Positions 1-12,200 of a DNA stretch of 64,000 bases are shown in pieces. The notes under the pieces are model-generated. The model was given only the letters and a program-made list of their open reading frames with translations, did not search any database and was not told the DNA's origin. The stretch's first letter is position 1, and each line of letters begins with the position of its first letter. Source of the stretch: Gorsachius magnificus (lineage: Eukaryota > Chordata > Aves > Pelecaniformes > Ardeidae); contig CM067086.1 of assembly GCA_034008185.1 (NCBI GenBank), forward strand, positions 1,302,001 to 1,366,000, read 5' to 3'. Made by a program: the position numbers and the translations under genes.

Positions 1-102
1 TTATAGATGCTGACTTGCCTGTCTTTGACTTCAGCTAGAAACTCTAGGTGAGGGAATCAAAAAGGCAAAATTAGTTCCATTTATTCATCACCAGACACTA
101 AC

Positions 103-3100
103 CTGATGGCAGTTGGCATCCAGCCGGTAAGGAAACGCTGCATCACTGAGCTCTGCTTCAATTCCACAACTGAAACCGTTCCTTTCAAAATAAAAGTGAA
201 ATTAAGAAATATATTGAGTACCCGTTAACAAAACATTTACTGCCACCAGGAAGGGGCTTCACAGGCACGACGTACGAGAGCTTTTGTGCGTGTGGAAAGA
301 ATTTGTACGACGCGCGCCAAAAATCAAACTCAAGAGGAGTTCAAAGCTCGGAGAGGGGATGCCGCACTGAGCATCATTTTCTGGAGGTGGCCCGTTCCCA
401 CTCCTTACCAGGCACATCGTGAGGAGGCAGCTTAAGGACAAAGATCCCTCCCAACGCAGAGGGCAGAGCGAAGAGAGCCTCCCCCTCGCTGCTAATCCAC
501 GCCGCCGAGGCGACAGAATTAGACGCCAGGCCTGGCACGCTGGGAATCACATAGTAATTCGAAGGATCTCTGAAGTTGATTTTGCCGATATCTGTAAACA
601 CGGACTGCATTTGGCTCTCCGTTATCAGCTCCTGGAGGAGGCAAACAGCAGAGAGTAGAGATCCTGAGTACGCATACACAAGGCACGGAAAAAACAACCA
701 GAGACTTGTGGAATGGCAACTGCGACGCTGCCACTCAATAAAAAAGGACTTTTCTGATAAGAACTCTCCTCACTACCACTATTTCCCTTACTGTTAACCC
801 ACCACCACTGCTCTTTATGAGCAGGTATGAAAGACATTTCCAAAGCTGCAGTTTTCCAGCAGAACATTCCCTCACTCTCTCCCTCCTATACCGTAACACC
901 CCCAAAGGAGTCCTGCAGACCATGAGCTGCTTCGAGACAGCTCAAAGCAAAATGCCAGTAACGAGTGCTCTGCAATAAAACATCATCATCCCTCAGGAAA
1001 GCTGTCTGGAACTTTAAAAGCAAGAGATAAGCTCTCCAAGAGAAGAAAGGGACCTGACAAGACACACCAGAAGCAGACACGAGACGGTAAACGCGATGCA
1101 AATTTTGCGTAAGATCCATCTTCCACACGAAATAAAAAGATTCTATACCTTGCTGCGTAGAGGGCAGGTTGGAAACGCAGCCAGGCCTCCCTCTGAAGCA
1201 CTCAGTCCCCACCTGCAAAGAGTACTTTTTCCCCATTGTCACAAGGCCAGGCCCCAGGACCCTCCAGAGCCACCTCCAACCTCCGAGCCTCGTTTCAGGT
1301 TATGTCACCGACTTTCATCGAAATTGGAGCCCTGTTCACAAACCTGAAACACTCTCGGCTTTGGGGTAAACGCTGCAAGTCTGATGCCTACGGGCTCTGC
1401 CTCCCCTGCAGGCGGTCTGAGTACATTCAGCTCCAAACAGAGAGATTTCCAGCTTGCTTCTCCTATCCGACTCTTTTTCCCCAGCAGTTTTCACTTCCAC
1501 ACAGAGCACTACCCCACACTGATGAACGCACCTCACTGTATCTGGCCAAGAATCAGAGAACTTGGAGTTTAGCAGTTTGCAACATCTATAAAGAAATTTA
1601 ACTGCAAAAGTTTGGACAGTAAGGAACTAAAGCGCAGAGGTTTTCCACAAAACTCAGGAGAGACTGACAGGTTCCAGCTCTGCACCTCCAGAAACACTGG
1701 AGGGTTCCAGTTCAGGGTACAAATCCCCACCAGAGAGCTATGAAAGGGATCGGTCGTAGTGGACTGGCCCAGCTGGCAGGTGCCCAGTGGGGTGGGGGAG
1801 AATAAGAGCAGCAAAAACTCGTTGGTTTAAGATGGTTTAATAAACAAAGGAAAGAATAAAATAAAACTGAACCAAGTGATGCCAAGGCAATCCCTCACCA
1901 CCACCTCCAAGCAGGCTGATGCCCAGCCAGTGCCCAAGCAATGGTCACCTACCCCAATCCCCTCTGTGTTGCTGAACACAGTGTCACAGCACAGGGACTG
2001 TCCCCTCCCTGTCCCAGCTGTGTCCCTTCCCAGCCTACTGCCCACCACAGCCAGCTTGTTTGGGGAGCAGAGGGAGAAACTGAGAAGCTCCCCTCTGCTC
2101 GGTGGCAGCTCAAGCAGCAGTGCGATCCCAACTCTGCTTTGGTCACGAATCCGCCAGGCAGTACTATGCGAGCTGCTGCGAAGCAAACCAACTCCATTCC
2201 CAGCCAAAACCAGTATAGGGTCTGCTCGGCAGGGAAAAAAATCCAGCCCAACTGGAAAGGGCTCAGGAAAAGACGAGCTTCGTACCCATGAGCTGCTCAC
2301 CTCCAGTGTTTCTACAGCCAGCCCGCACAACACGGGCATGATGGTGATGACAGGGTTTGTGTGAAGCCCCGCAACAGGGCAGTGTCGGGGCAGCAAAGCA
2401 GCACGCAGCCACGGGCTCACTCTCCCCCCCGCCGCGGGATGGGGGAAGAGGAAAGGAAGAATAAAAGTGAAAAAACTTGGGGGTCAAGATAAAAAAGTAA
2501 ATAATTGCTCAATAAGTGAAGGACAAGCAGAAGAGAGAAGAAAACAAAACAAGGGACACAAAGGTTGGACAGCCCGATGCACAGCCAGTTCCTGAGCAAA
2601 AGATGGCTAACCCCACACCCCTCTTTTCCCTCTTATTGCCAAGCACAATGTTATACGTCAAGGAACATCCTTTTGGTTAGTTCGGGTTGTCTGCCTGGTT
2701 GTGCCCCCTCTCAAACCACTGCACACCCCCAAATCTATTCATGTGGCGGGGCAGAGTGAGAAACAGAGGCAGCCTTGAGGCTGCGCAAACACTGCTCAAC
2801 GAAAGCTAAATTATCAGTGCATTATCAAGACTGTTTTGGTCACAAATCCAAAACACGGCATCACACGAGCTACTATGACGAAGGTGGGCTCTGTCATGGC
2901 CAAAATTAACTCTGTCAAGGCCAAAAGCAGTACAGGGGGGAAGCAGTACTTTGCGCCCATGCTGAGAAGCACACCAAGGGCTTTGCTATTTTGCAGTGCA
3001 CTTAGCAGCTTCTCTGAGGGCTCTTGATCATAGAATCATAGAATCACCTCGGTTGGAAAAGACTAAGATCATCGAGTCCAACCGTTAACCTAGCACTGCC

Positions 3101-4331
3101 ATCCCACCACTAAACCCTGTGCCTAAGCACCTCATCCATCCTTCTTTTAAATCCCTCCAGGGATGAGGACTTGACCACCTCCCTGGGCAGCCCATTCCAG
3201 AGCCTGACAACCCTCTCGGGGAAGAAGTTTTTCCTAATGTCCAACCTAAACCTGCCCTGGCGCAGCTTCAAACCATTCCCCCTCATCCTATCATCTGTTA
3301 CCAGGGAGAAGAGGCCGACCCCCACCTCACTACAGCCTCCTCTCAGGCAGTTGTAGAGGGCGATCAGGGCTCCCCTCAGCCTCCTCTTCTCCAGACTAAA
3401 CACCCCCAGTTCCCTCAGCCGCTCCTCGTGTGACTTGTGTTCCAGACCCCTCACCAGCTTGGTTGCTCTCCTCTGGACCTGTTCCAGCAAGGCAACATCT
3501 TTCTTGTAGTGAGGGGCCCAAAACTGAACACAGTATTCGAGGTGCAGCCTCACCAGCACCGAGTACAGGGGCACGATCACTTCCCTACTCCTGCTGGCCA
3601 CACTATTCCTGATACAGGCCAGGATGCCATTGGCCTTCTTGGCCACCTGGGCACACTGCTGGCTCATATTCAGCTGGCTGTCAATCAGTACCCCCAGGTC
3701 TTTTTCCACCAGAAATGATGGGCAGGACCGAGGCAGGTGGCTGATGCAGGCAGGGAGCAGGCCACCCCGGTACTCACGCTGCGGTACATGCGGGCGGGAT
3801 GAGGCAGGAGGAGGCGATGCACCGTCTGCTTGGTGATCAGCAAGACGACCAAGTGGTTCTGCACCTCGCAGAGGTGGACGCCGCCCGGTAGAAACGGGCA
3901 GCCCTGGATGCGGAGGCGTACGGTGTTGTTTAGCAGGTTGACGTCCAGAGATTCTTCTGTTAGCTCCACCGTGTCTCCCGACGTGGTCCTGAGGGAAGAG
4001 ACCGGGAAAGGTGTGAGGACGGCGGGCACAGGAGGGGTGGGGGGGAGAGGTGGGGCCGAGTAGGGGGAGGTCAACCAGGCCTGGGGCCTCCCCTCCGCGG
4101 CTGGGCCTGCCCCCGGCCCCGCACTCACCACCGCACGAAGCGGTTCCTGGTGGCGGAGGCGAGCTGCGCGCTCTCCTGGTAACAGAAACCACCCGCGCTG
4201 TCCCCATAACAGCCGGCGGGGAGCTGAGCCGTTCCCGGCGGGCTAAAAACCACCTCCCGAGGCCGTCGGGGTGGTCCCCGAGCCGCCGCGCTTAGTTCCA
4301 AGCAGCTCCGCTCGGCCAAGCCCGCCGCCAT
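103..4331 (-). CDS. NUP160: NUP160, nuclear pore scaffold nucleoporin (5' end, partial)
   Basis: Encodes the N-terminus of Nup160, the beta-propeller subunit of the Nup107-160 Y-complex of the nuclear pore scaffold. Four coding exons are readable on the minus strand: 4331-4129 (start codon, [14 protein letters not shown]), 3988-3778 (contains [10 protein letters not shown] and [11 protein letters not shown]), 631-409 (contains [13 protein letters not shown] and [10 protein letters not shown]) and 181-103 (contains [17 protein letters not shown]). Every junction has GT/AG ends and phases agree (TG|G, AGC|GAG, G|GA). The protein continues beyond the left edge; human Nup160 is about 1,400 residues, so only about the first 240 are here. 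The start lies in a CpG-rich region with no TATA box. Intron 2 (632-3777) holds a CR1 and two solo LTRs, the CR1 ending about 60 bases from exon 2. Identification is by recognisable family sequence. Confidence 0.93.
1752..2222 (-). mobile_element. Solo LTR of an avian endogenous retrovirus (older copy)
   Basis: On the minus strand this has the layout of a widespread bird ERV LTR: a start near TACTGGTTTTGGCTGGGA, a purine-rich middle, a CTTTGTTTATTAAACC-type polyadenylation region near 1830-1850, and an end near the CCACTACGACC motif at about 1752. The copy at 2360-2940 aligns block by block but is well diverged, so the two are not a young provirus pair. No gag, pol or env is present. It lies in NUP160 intron 2. 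Ends are approximate and the family name was not confirmed. Confidence 0.6.
2360..2940 (-). mobile_element. Solo LTR of an avian endogenous retrovirus (second copy)
   Basis: Minus-strand LTR in the same family and orientation as the copy at 1752-2222. Readable blocks are AGAGTTAATTTTGGCC near the 5' end, ATTTGTGACCAAAACAG, a CTTGTTTTGTTTTCTT tract, and a pyrimidine-rich tail before GGGGCTTCACA at about 2360. Only about 140 bases separate it from the other LTR, and they show no retroviral coding sequence, so both look like independent solo LTRs. Boundaries are approximate. Confidence 0.65.
3027..3715 (-). mobile_element. CR1 LINE, 5'-truncated 3' fragment
   Basis: Minus-strand CR1 non-LTR retrotransposon fragment. 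The plus strand starts with the diagnostic repeat ATCATAGAATCATAGAATCA at about 3028, which is the CR1 3' terminus. Inside, the minus strand keeps a long open frame for the C-terminal end of the ORF2 reverse transcriptase ([36 protein letters not shown]). It is truncated at about 3715, as most CR1 copies are. The preserved frame suggests a moderately young insertion. It sits in NUP160 intron 2, about 60 bases from exon 2, in the same orientation as the gene. Confidence 0.93.
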
Positions 4332-4480
4332 CTTGCCGCCCGCCTTCCCGCCTCAGCCCGCCCGGGGCATCACGGGAAGGGAGGCGCGGGGGGTGACGGG
4401 GAGGGGCGGGGCTGGTGGGGGGTGTTAGTGTTACGGCGCCCCCTGGTGGGCGGGCGGGCGGAGGGGCAAGAGGTGGGGGG
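4030..4480. promoter_or_regulatory. CpG-rich promoter region of NUP160
   Basis: GC- and CpG-dense sequence spans NUP160 coding exon 1 and its upstream flank, with no TATA or CCAAT box seen. This fits a housekeeping promoter. Assignment is by position and composition only. Confidence 0.5.
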
Positions 4481-4960
4481 GGTGGGGGGGAGAGGGGTTG
4501 AGAGGGAGGGAGAGGGGTTGGTTGGGGAGAAAAGGGGAGATGGGGAGTGGGGGTCCAGATGGGGAGGGTGAGGGTCTGGGTCATCTGGGACAAGGGCTTG
4601 GGAGGGGAGTTTGGGAGGGGGCTGTGGGTCAGGGGTCTGGGGAAAGGGGAATGGGAGGGGGTCTGGGCAGGGCGGGGAAGGATTGGGAGAGAGGGGGTAT
4701 GGGGAGGGGAGTTTGGGGAGGGGGTCTGGGGAAAGGGGATTTGGGGAGAGGGGTCTGGGGTAAGGGGATCTGGGGAGGGGAGTTTGGAGAGGGGGTCTGG
4801 GGTGAAGGGGTCTGGGGTCAGGGGGTATGGGGACAAGGGGATTTGGGGAGGGGAATTTGGGGAGGGTTGGGGGGGGAGGGTGGGGGGGGGGGGGGGGGGA
4901 GGGGGTGGGGGAAGGGAGGGGATCGGGGAGGGGGTGTGCGGAGATGGGTGGGGTTCGGGG
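4480..4960. repeat. G-rich minisatellite
   Basis: Degenerate tandem units of the type TCTGGGGAAAGGGGATTTGGGG, ending in a run of more than ten G. Such arrays are able to form G-quadruplexes. Long glycine- or proline-rich open frames across it are composition artefacts. Confidence 0.85.
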
Positions 4961-7900
4961 CAGGGCTGCGGGGCACAGGACAGGGTCTGGGTTCGGGGGA
5001 CTGGAGTGGCCCCATGTCCCCCCCTCCCCAGGCAGCACCCACCGCCCCGGGGCCGCCCGGCCGCCGCCGCGGCCGCAGCCCGCCACCCCGCCCCCCCGGC
5101 AGCCGCCTGCCCGGCCATGCCCTGGGGACAGCACGGTGCGTGCCAGGCACACCGGGGCCAGGCTGCCGGCAGAGCACATGTTGGCGTGCCAACGAGGGTG
5201 GCGGAGACCCCTCAGCCCCCCTGGCCCGGTGATGCCACACGCTCCCCCCGTGATGCCGTGTGGCATCGGTGCCGGAGGCCTGGCTGGGCACGCTGGCCCC
5301 GAACAATCCTGCCTTTGAGCGGGAGCCTGGCGCCGGCGGCACAAGGCGCCCGGCCACCCGCCTGCAGAATGACCCCATTCTGGTGGCAGCAGGTGCCATG
5401 GGGCGCCGGGGTGCCACACATGGGCGCCAGCTGCCCCCTTGCTTCATCTGGGGGGGTCGGAGTACCCCGGGGCTGCTGTGGGACCCATGGGGAGCTGGCA
5501 CTGGCTGGCTTGTGGGGCTCATGCGTGGTAGCAGACGTGGTGGGGAGCCAGTGCCAGGGCTGGAGCCGGCGAGGGAAGGGGACAATGTGGTGACGAGGGG
5601 ACTCTGGGTGCACCCCACTGCCCACGGGCACCCCCGAGAGGGGTCTCGCGGTGCCCCACGTCCACCCCGTGGTGGTGGTGGTGGTGGCCCCATGGCCAGT
5701 GGCACTTGGGGGCTCTGCCCGCTTGGTAGGACCCCATGGGACAGGGACCCCACGGGTGCCCATATTCCCCCGGGCAGGGACCCCACGGGGTGCCCCGGTG
5801 GGTGCGGTCTCCCCACCACCACCACCGTGCCTCGGTGCACCCCGGGGCAGTGCCAGGACCGTGCCGGGACCATCCCGGGACACTACCGGGGCTGTACCGG
5901 GACCGTGCCCGGGACGGCGCCCGGGCTTGTGGCGGGACCGCTCCGGGCCGGCGCTCGGAAGGCTCCGTGACCGCGTCCGGGAGCGGGCGGGGGCCGGGGC
6001 GATGCCGGAGTAGCCCGGCGGCCCGGGCGGGGCGGCCGCAGTCCCCGCCCCCGGGGCCCGGCGGGGGGCGCCGGGGGGCCCGGGGTCCCCGCGGGCGGGA
6101 GATGTCGGTCCCGGGGGGCAGATCCCGGGGGTGCCCAGCACCTGGGTCCCGGTGGGGCGGGAGCCGTGGATCCCGGGGGTGCCCAGCACCGTGGGTCCGG
6201 GGGCAGGAGCCGTGGATCCGGGGGTCCCAGCACCTGGTCCCGGTGAAGCACCGTGGGTCGGGGGCGTGGTGTCCCGGTGAAGCGGCGCTGTGGGTCTGGG
6301 GGTGCCCAGCGCCATGGGTGCCAGTGGGGTGGGAGCCATTGCATCCCAGTGGAGCAGGATCTGTGGGTCCCGGGGGCGGGGCCGTGCCCCATGGGGGGCG
6401 TGGGCCGGGGCGGTGGGGCCGGGGCGGGTGTGGGAGGGCCCGGGCTGGGGTCCCAGTGGGGCAGGAGCCCTAGGTGCTGCAGGCGCAGGGGGTGGAGGGC
6501 CGGAAAGGGGGGGGGGGGGGGGGGGGGTCCTGGAGGTGCTGGGAGACACCTAGGGCAGGCAGCCATGGGGCTGGGGGGGACCCTGGGCCCAGCTGGGGGT
6601 GTGAGACGAGGCTGCAGCACATGGGGTGACCCCCAAGGTGTGTGCCAGGGGGCTGGGATTGACTACCACACCGGGACCCCCGGCCATGTGTGGGGTGGGG
6701 GTGCCCTGCACCCCTCCGGTGGGATTAGGTGGCTGCCAGCCACGCAGGACACCACGGGTGCCGGGCACTAAGAGGCTTTGGCAGCCCTGTGGGGTCGATG
6801 CTGCCATGTCCCAGGAGTTCGGCACCGCCAGTGCGGGCTCCAGTCCTGCCCGGGCATGGCATCACGGCTGCCGTGGTGCGGGGTCACTCTGCCGTGTCAT
6901 GGGGACCCCCATAGTGCCAGATCACCTGCGGCACTGCGATGCTGCGGGCAGGGGTGCCAGCACCCAGCTTGTGCCCACTGGGCACCGGCGGTGCCAGTCA
7001 GGGCCGGGAGCGACGGCCGCAGCCGCGCCAAGCCATGGCAGCTGGGCTGGAGCCGGCAGCGACCTTCCCCACTCCCAGGGCTGCTGGGATCCTGGAAAAC
7101 GCTTGGAAATGGTGAACCGCCTTCCCTTATATGGCTCCACCGGGCTGGCTCTCCTCCGGCCCCGCTTGGCGGGCTGCCCGACACGGCACCCCCGGCCTGC
7201 CCGCCCTCTCCTCTCCCGGCGTGCCGTGCCGTGGCCCTGGGAAAGCGCCGTGGGCCATGCCTTGCTCCCCGTCTCCAGCACAGGAATGTGCAGCGGGGCC
7301 GGCAATCCCGTGCTGGGGAGAAAATGCCACCTCCCTCGTGCCGGCACCAGTGGCTTGGCACAGCCCCAGCCCCTGCCTCAGTTTCCCCATGCTGGGGAGT
7401 TTTGGGGTCCCACCGTGCTGGAGCCAGCCGGCAGCCCCCTGGTGTCCTTGCCTGTGCCACCGGCAGCACCTGGGGGCTGCATCTAGTTCGGCACCCCGGG
7501 GGGGTTGTCCCCGTTCCCACAACAGCGCTGGGGGTGCCTCCAGAAGCCCCCAGCTTGGGGGGGATCAGGGGGAGCAGCCTGTCCCAACAGGCGTGAAAAT
7601 CAGGGCTAATCCCCACCCGGACACGGTGGCAGGCAGAAGCCCGGGGGCTCTGGCCAGCCGCGTGCCCACCGCAGCGGCGCTGGGGGGGTAAGAGGATAAC
7701 CCCCCCCCTGCCCGGTGGGGCAGGCCGGCGGTGGCTGGGGGGCTGAGGCGAGTGGCCACGGTCCCTGTGACGTGGGGCCGGCGCCGTAATCCCGGTGCAC
7801 TGAGCGGATTAGGGTGGCCGGGGGCGGGGGCCTTCAGGGACGAGCCGCGGTGGCTGCAAATCCCCGTCCAGGCATCACGTGGGGGGACCCCCCGTGGGCA

Positions 7901-9217
7901 CCAAGGCACCAACCTCCTGTGCTGGACATGCTGTGCCCTTGTTTGCCCCCCCAACGGCACCTGGGTGTCCCCTCTTGTGCCCCGTCAGGGACCCGGTCAT
8001 GGGTGGGAATGGGGGCCGGACCCCTGTGGGTGCGTGCTTGGGGTATCCTGGCCTCGGTGTCCCCGGTGGTGTGGGGTGGCCACAGGGCTGGTCCCCCGTG
8101 GCCGAGGTGGCCGTGGGGCTGGAGCAAGGCTGAAGGATTTGGGGGCTGGGGGGGCTGCTCCCCAAATCACCCAGAGCTGGGGTGCCCCATGGCAGAGCCA
8201 GCTGTGCCGGCACCGGGGCCCGGCGCGGCACGCGGGGGAGTGGGGCTGGCCCGCTTGGGGGGCACTGCGGTGGGGTTTTTGGGGGGTTACTGGCTTGCGC
8301 GGGAAAGCCATGGGGCGGCAGGGGTGGGAGCGAAGCCATGCGGCATGGCGGGTGCAGGGAGGAGCTGGCGGGAACCAGCCTGACCGGTTCGGTGCCGGCA
8401 CCCCCAGTGCCGCGGCAGGGGGGGGGGGGTTCAGGCAGCCCTGCCGCCGGCACGTGGCCTGGTTGAAGGTCACCGTCCCCGGGGCCACCCTTCCGCCGGG
8501 GTGAGCAGGCTCGGTGCCCTGCCGCAAGCTGTCCCTCTGCCAAAACGCTCGGCGGTGAGCCCTCGCCGCTCTGGCATGCTTTGGGTCGGTTTTGGGTGCC
8601 CCAGCTGGGTCGGTGGCACCGAGTGGTTTCGGTGGCCTCGGGAGGATCCCAGCGCCGTGGGGGAGTGGCCGATGGCACCGGCAGTGCGGAAGGGTGAGCC
8701 GGCGCTGAGCTCACCAGGAAGGTGCCCTGTGGGTGCGGCGGTGACGCACGGCCCCGGCACAGGGTGCAGGTTGGGGGGGGGGGGGGTGGGCTCAGCACAG
8801 CGGTGGCACTGGTCCTGCCAGGTCACCTCCTCCTCTGGGAGCACGCTGGGGGCGCATGACCCAGCCCTGGAGTACAGGGAGGGTGAACCCTAAAATTTGA
8901 GGACCTCCATGGGCAGGAGGGCTCGGTGGGCTGTGCCAGGACCTGGCTGGGCTGTATCCCGCCTCGGCTGATCGGTAGCTGGGAAGTTTGGGGGTTGGGG
9001 GATGCCGGCACCCCTCCACCTGGAAGGTTTGGCCATCAGGTCAACGCAAGGGGTTCTTCACCTGCCTGGACCTCAGGGGATGTCCACACCCCTTAACCAT
9101 GCTGCTCTCCCCCCAGACCCACCCTGTGCCCTGCTGGTGCCAGGGGATGCTGGCATGCCAGTGCCCGCCTGCCCGCAGCGCCCTGCCCTGAGCCCGGTGC
9201 CGGAGCTCGGCTGCACC
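4961..9217. other. GC-rich interval without a recognised gene
   Basis: Between the NUP160 promoter and the first PLEKHG3 coding exon I see CpG-rich unique sequence, short GGT repeats near 5665-5690, a G run near 6508-6528 and no exon I can assign. Noncoding 5' exons of PLEKHG3 are expected here but have no recognisable signature. A possible splice acceptor at about 9115 or 9178 precedes the coding exon. Confidence 0.5.
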
Positions 9218-12200
9218 ATGGAGGAGCCGGCCGGCAGTGGGGCTGAGCCGTGGGCCGAGGGGCTGCGCAACAGCAACAACAACGCTTCCCCCAGGGGGTG
9301 GCTGGGCGCCCGTGGCGGGCACCCCCTGGCACCTTTTGGCAGCCCCGGGGCTGAGCCCAGCTACCTGGGGCGGGTGGTGCTGGAGATCGTGGAGTCGGAG
9401 CGCACCTACGCCCGTGACCTGCGTAGCATCGTGGAGGTAAGCGCTGTGGGGGGACACACACACCCCCCTGGTATGGAGTTTTGGGGGGGCGTGGAGTGGG
9501 GCTGGTTGTGCCGGTGCTGCCGCTGCCAACCGCGGGTACCGTGCAGGGTTACCTGGGCAAGATCATCGATGCGGAGGAGCCGGTGCTGCGGCCGGAGCAG
9601 GTCAGCGCGCTTTTTGGCAACATTGAGGACATCTACGAGCTCAGTAGGTGGGTGCTCCTGGTGCCGCCTGGGGGGGGGGCACAGCTGGTGTCACCCTGTC
9701 CCGTGGCTGGGGGGGAGCTGCTGTCACCCTATCCCCTCTGTCCCCCCTAGCACCCTGCTGCAAAACCTGGAGAGCTGCGCCAGTGACCCCGTGGCCGTGG
9801 CCCTCTGCTTCGTCACCCGGGTAAGGGTGGGCACGGCGGGGGGCACCGGGGATGGGGGACATGGGGCCGGGCCAGGCTCTCACCACACTCCCCCTGCCCA
9901 CAGAGTCAGGATTTCGCCATCTACACCCAGTACTGCAACAATTACCCCAGGTGAGTTGGGGGGCACAGGCGGGCGGGCAGGGGGGTGGGCAGGGGGCTGA
10001 GCCCGCTCCCTGCCCGCAGCTCGGTGGCGGCGCTGGCCGAGTGCATGAGGAGCAAGGCGCAGGCTCGGTTCCTCCGCGAGTGCCAGGAGCGGCTGCGGCA
10101 CGCGCTGCCCCTCGGTGCCTACCTGCTCAAGCCCGTCCAGAGGATCCTCAAGTACCACCTACTGCTCCAGGTGAGCCGGCACCAGCGTGGTGTGGGCACC
10201 CGGCATGGCGTGGCGTCGGCACCCGGCAGGGCACCGGCACCCGGCACAGTCTGGGTGCCTGGCGTGGCATGGGGATGTGGCAGAGAATGAGCAACTGCTG
10301 CGGGCACAGGCAGCCGGCACAGCCGGGGCACCCAGCACGGCACGTTCCCTAGCACAGGCCAGGTACCTGGCACAGCCTGGGTGCCTGGCCCGGCACATTC
10401 CCTGGCACAGCCTGGTTCCTCGGGATGGCACGGGCATCCAGCATGGCACATCTCCCTGGCACAGCCTGGTTCCACGGGATGGGACGGGCATCCAGCATGG
10501 CACATCTCCCTGGCACAGCCTGGTTCCCGGGATGGGACGGCCATCCAGCATGGCACATCTCCCTGGCGCAGCCTGGTTCCCCGGGATGGCACAGGCACCC
10601 AGCATGGCACATTCCCTGGCACAGCCCAGTCCCGGCACGGCACGCCACACCCCCAGCGCCAGGCACCGCAGCCCTCTCGGCACTGCCCTGACACCACGTC
10701 CTTTGCCGGCAGGAGATCGCCAAGCACTTTGAGCACAAGTCAGGGGATGACTACGAGGTGGTGCTGGAGGCCATCGACACCATGACCTGCGTCGCCTGGT
10801 ACATCAACGACATGAAGCGCAAGCACGAGCACGCCATCCGCCAGCAGGTGGGCACCGGTGGTGCGGCGGGGGGCACCGGGCGGGCACCACCGTGGCGGTG
10901 GGTGGCCTGATGACCCTGTTTACGGGGACCTTGCAGGAGATCCAGTCGCTGCTTCTGGGCTGGAAGGGGCCAGACCTGACCAGTTACGGGGAGCTGGTGC
11001 TGGAGGGCACCTTCCGGGCGCAGCGGGTGCGCCACGAGCGCGCCGTCTTCCTCTTCGACAAGACCCTCCTCATCACCAAGCGCCGCGGCAACCACTACGT
11101 CTACAAGAACCACATCCCGGTCGGTGCTGGCGATGGGGGGCCTTGGGGGTACCGGGGGTGGGGGCCCCGGGGGGTGCCTGGGGGGGGTTGACATTTCTCC
11201 CCGCAGTGCTCCTCGCTGATGCTGATTGAGAGCACGCGGGACTCGCTCTGCTTCAGCCTGGCTCACTACAAGCACAGCAAGCAGCAGCACAACCTGCAGG
11301 TAGGGAGGCACGGGGTGGGGGGCACCCTAGAGACCCCCTTGCCTGGCCCCGCTGCCCTCCCTGTCCCCCCCAGGCCAAAAGCGTGGAGGAGAAGCGTGTG
11401 TGGACCCACCACATCAAGCGGCTGATCCTGGAGAACCACCATGCCATCATCCCCCAGAAGGTGAGGGCAGAGCGGGACGGGCAACACGGTGGCACTGGGG
11501 TCCCCCCCTGTAATGGTGAGGGGGGGCGCGGCTGCACCCTGGCTTCACCCCCCGTCTCTGTCCATCTTCCCTCTGCCCCAGGCTAAGGAAGCCATCCTGG
11601 AGATGGACTTGTTCTGTGAGTGCCACCAGCACCCTGTGTGTCCCCTCCCTGCCCTCCAGTGTCCCCCCCCATACCCCAGCGTCACCCCCTGTGCCCGCAG
11701 ACCCCCCGCGCCTGCCCCGCTGCAGCCCCGAGCACCTGAAGAAGAGCTGGTCCTGCCAACCCCTGGGCGACACCGCTGCCGAGCCGCGCCAGGGCCGCCG
11801 GCAGTCCGGTGAGATCCCTGCATCCCCGGCATCCCCATCGCCGCTGCTGTCCCTTCCCCAGGGCAAAGCTGCTGCCGGGTCACACTGATGGTGCGGGGAC
11901 AGGGGACTGACGGGTGTCCCTGTCCCCGCAGAGCCCTTCCAGCATCGGGACCGCGCGAGCCCGCCAAGCAGATCCTGCGGCAGTTGGGCGAGCAAGGTGA
12001 GCTGGCACGGCCGCTGGCACCAGCGGGGCGGGTGGAGGGGGGACAGGGGCTGTGGCGGGCATTTTGGGTGCTGCCCATCCCCTAACCTCCACGTTTCTCT
12101 TTCACGGCTGGCAGGGCTCAAGGTAAGGCCGGGGTGCAGGGTGGGTTGGGGTGCCCAGTGCCCCCCAGCCCTGGCACACCGCTTGCCGGGGAGGGCACAG

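Noticed and set aside
1752..2940. A full endogenous provirus between two LTRs
   Set aside because: The LTRs are too diverged and only about 140 bases apart with no retroviral genes.
4243..6620. Several overlapping open frames of 200-450 codons on both strands
   Set aside because: All are proline- or glycine-rich translations of GC-rich minisatellite and CpG sequence, with no domain, splice structure or start context.
12115..12122. Eight-base microexon GGCTCAAG in PLEKHG3
   Set aside because: Although flanked by AG and GTAAGG, including it shifts exon 12215-12420 into a frame that stops at CGTTAG; skipping it restores the conserved acidic region.
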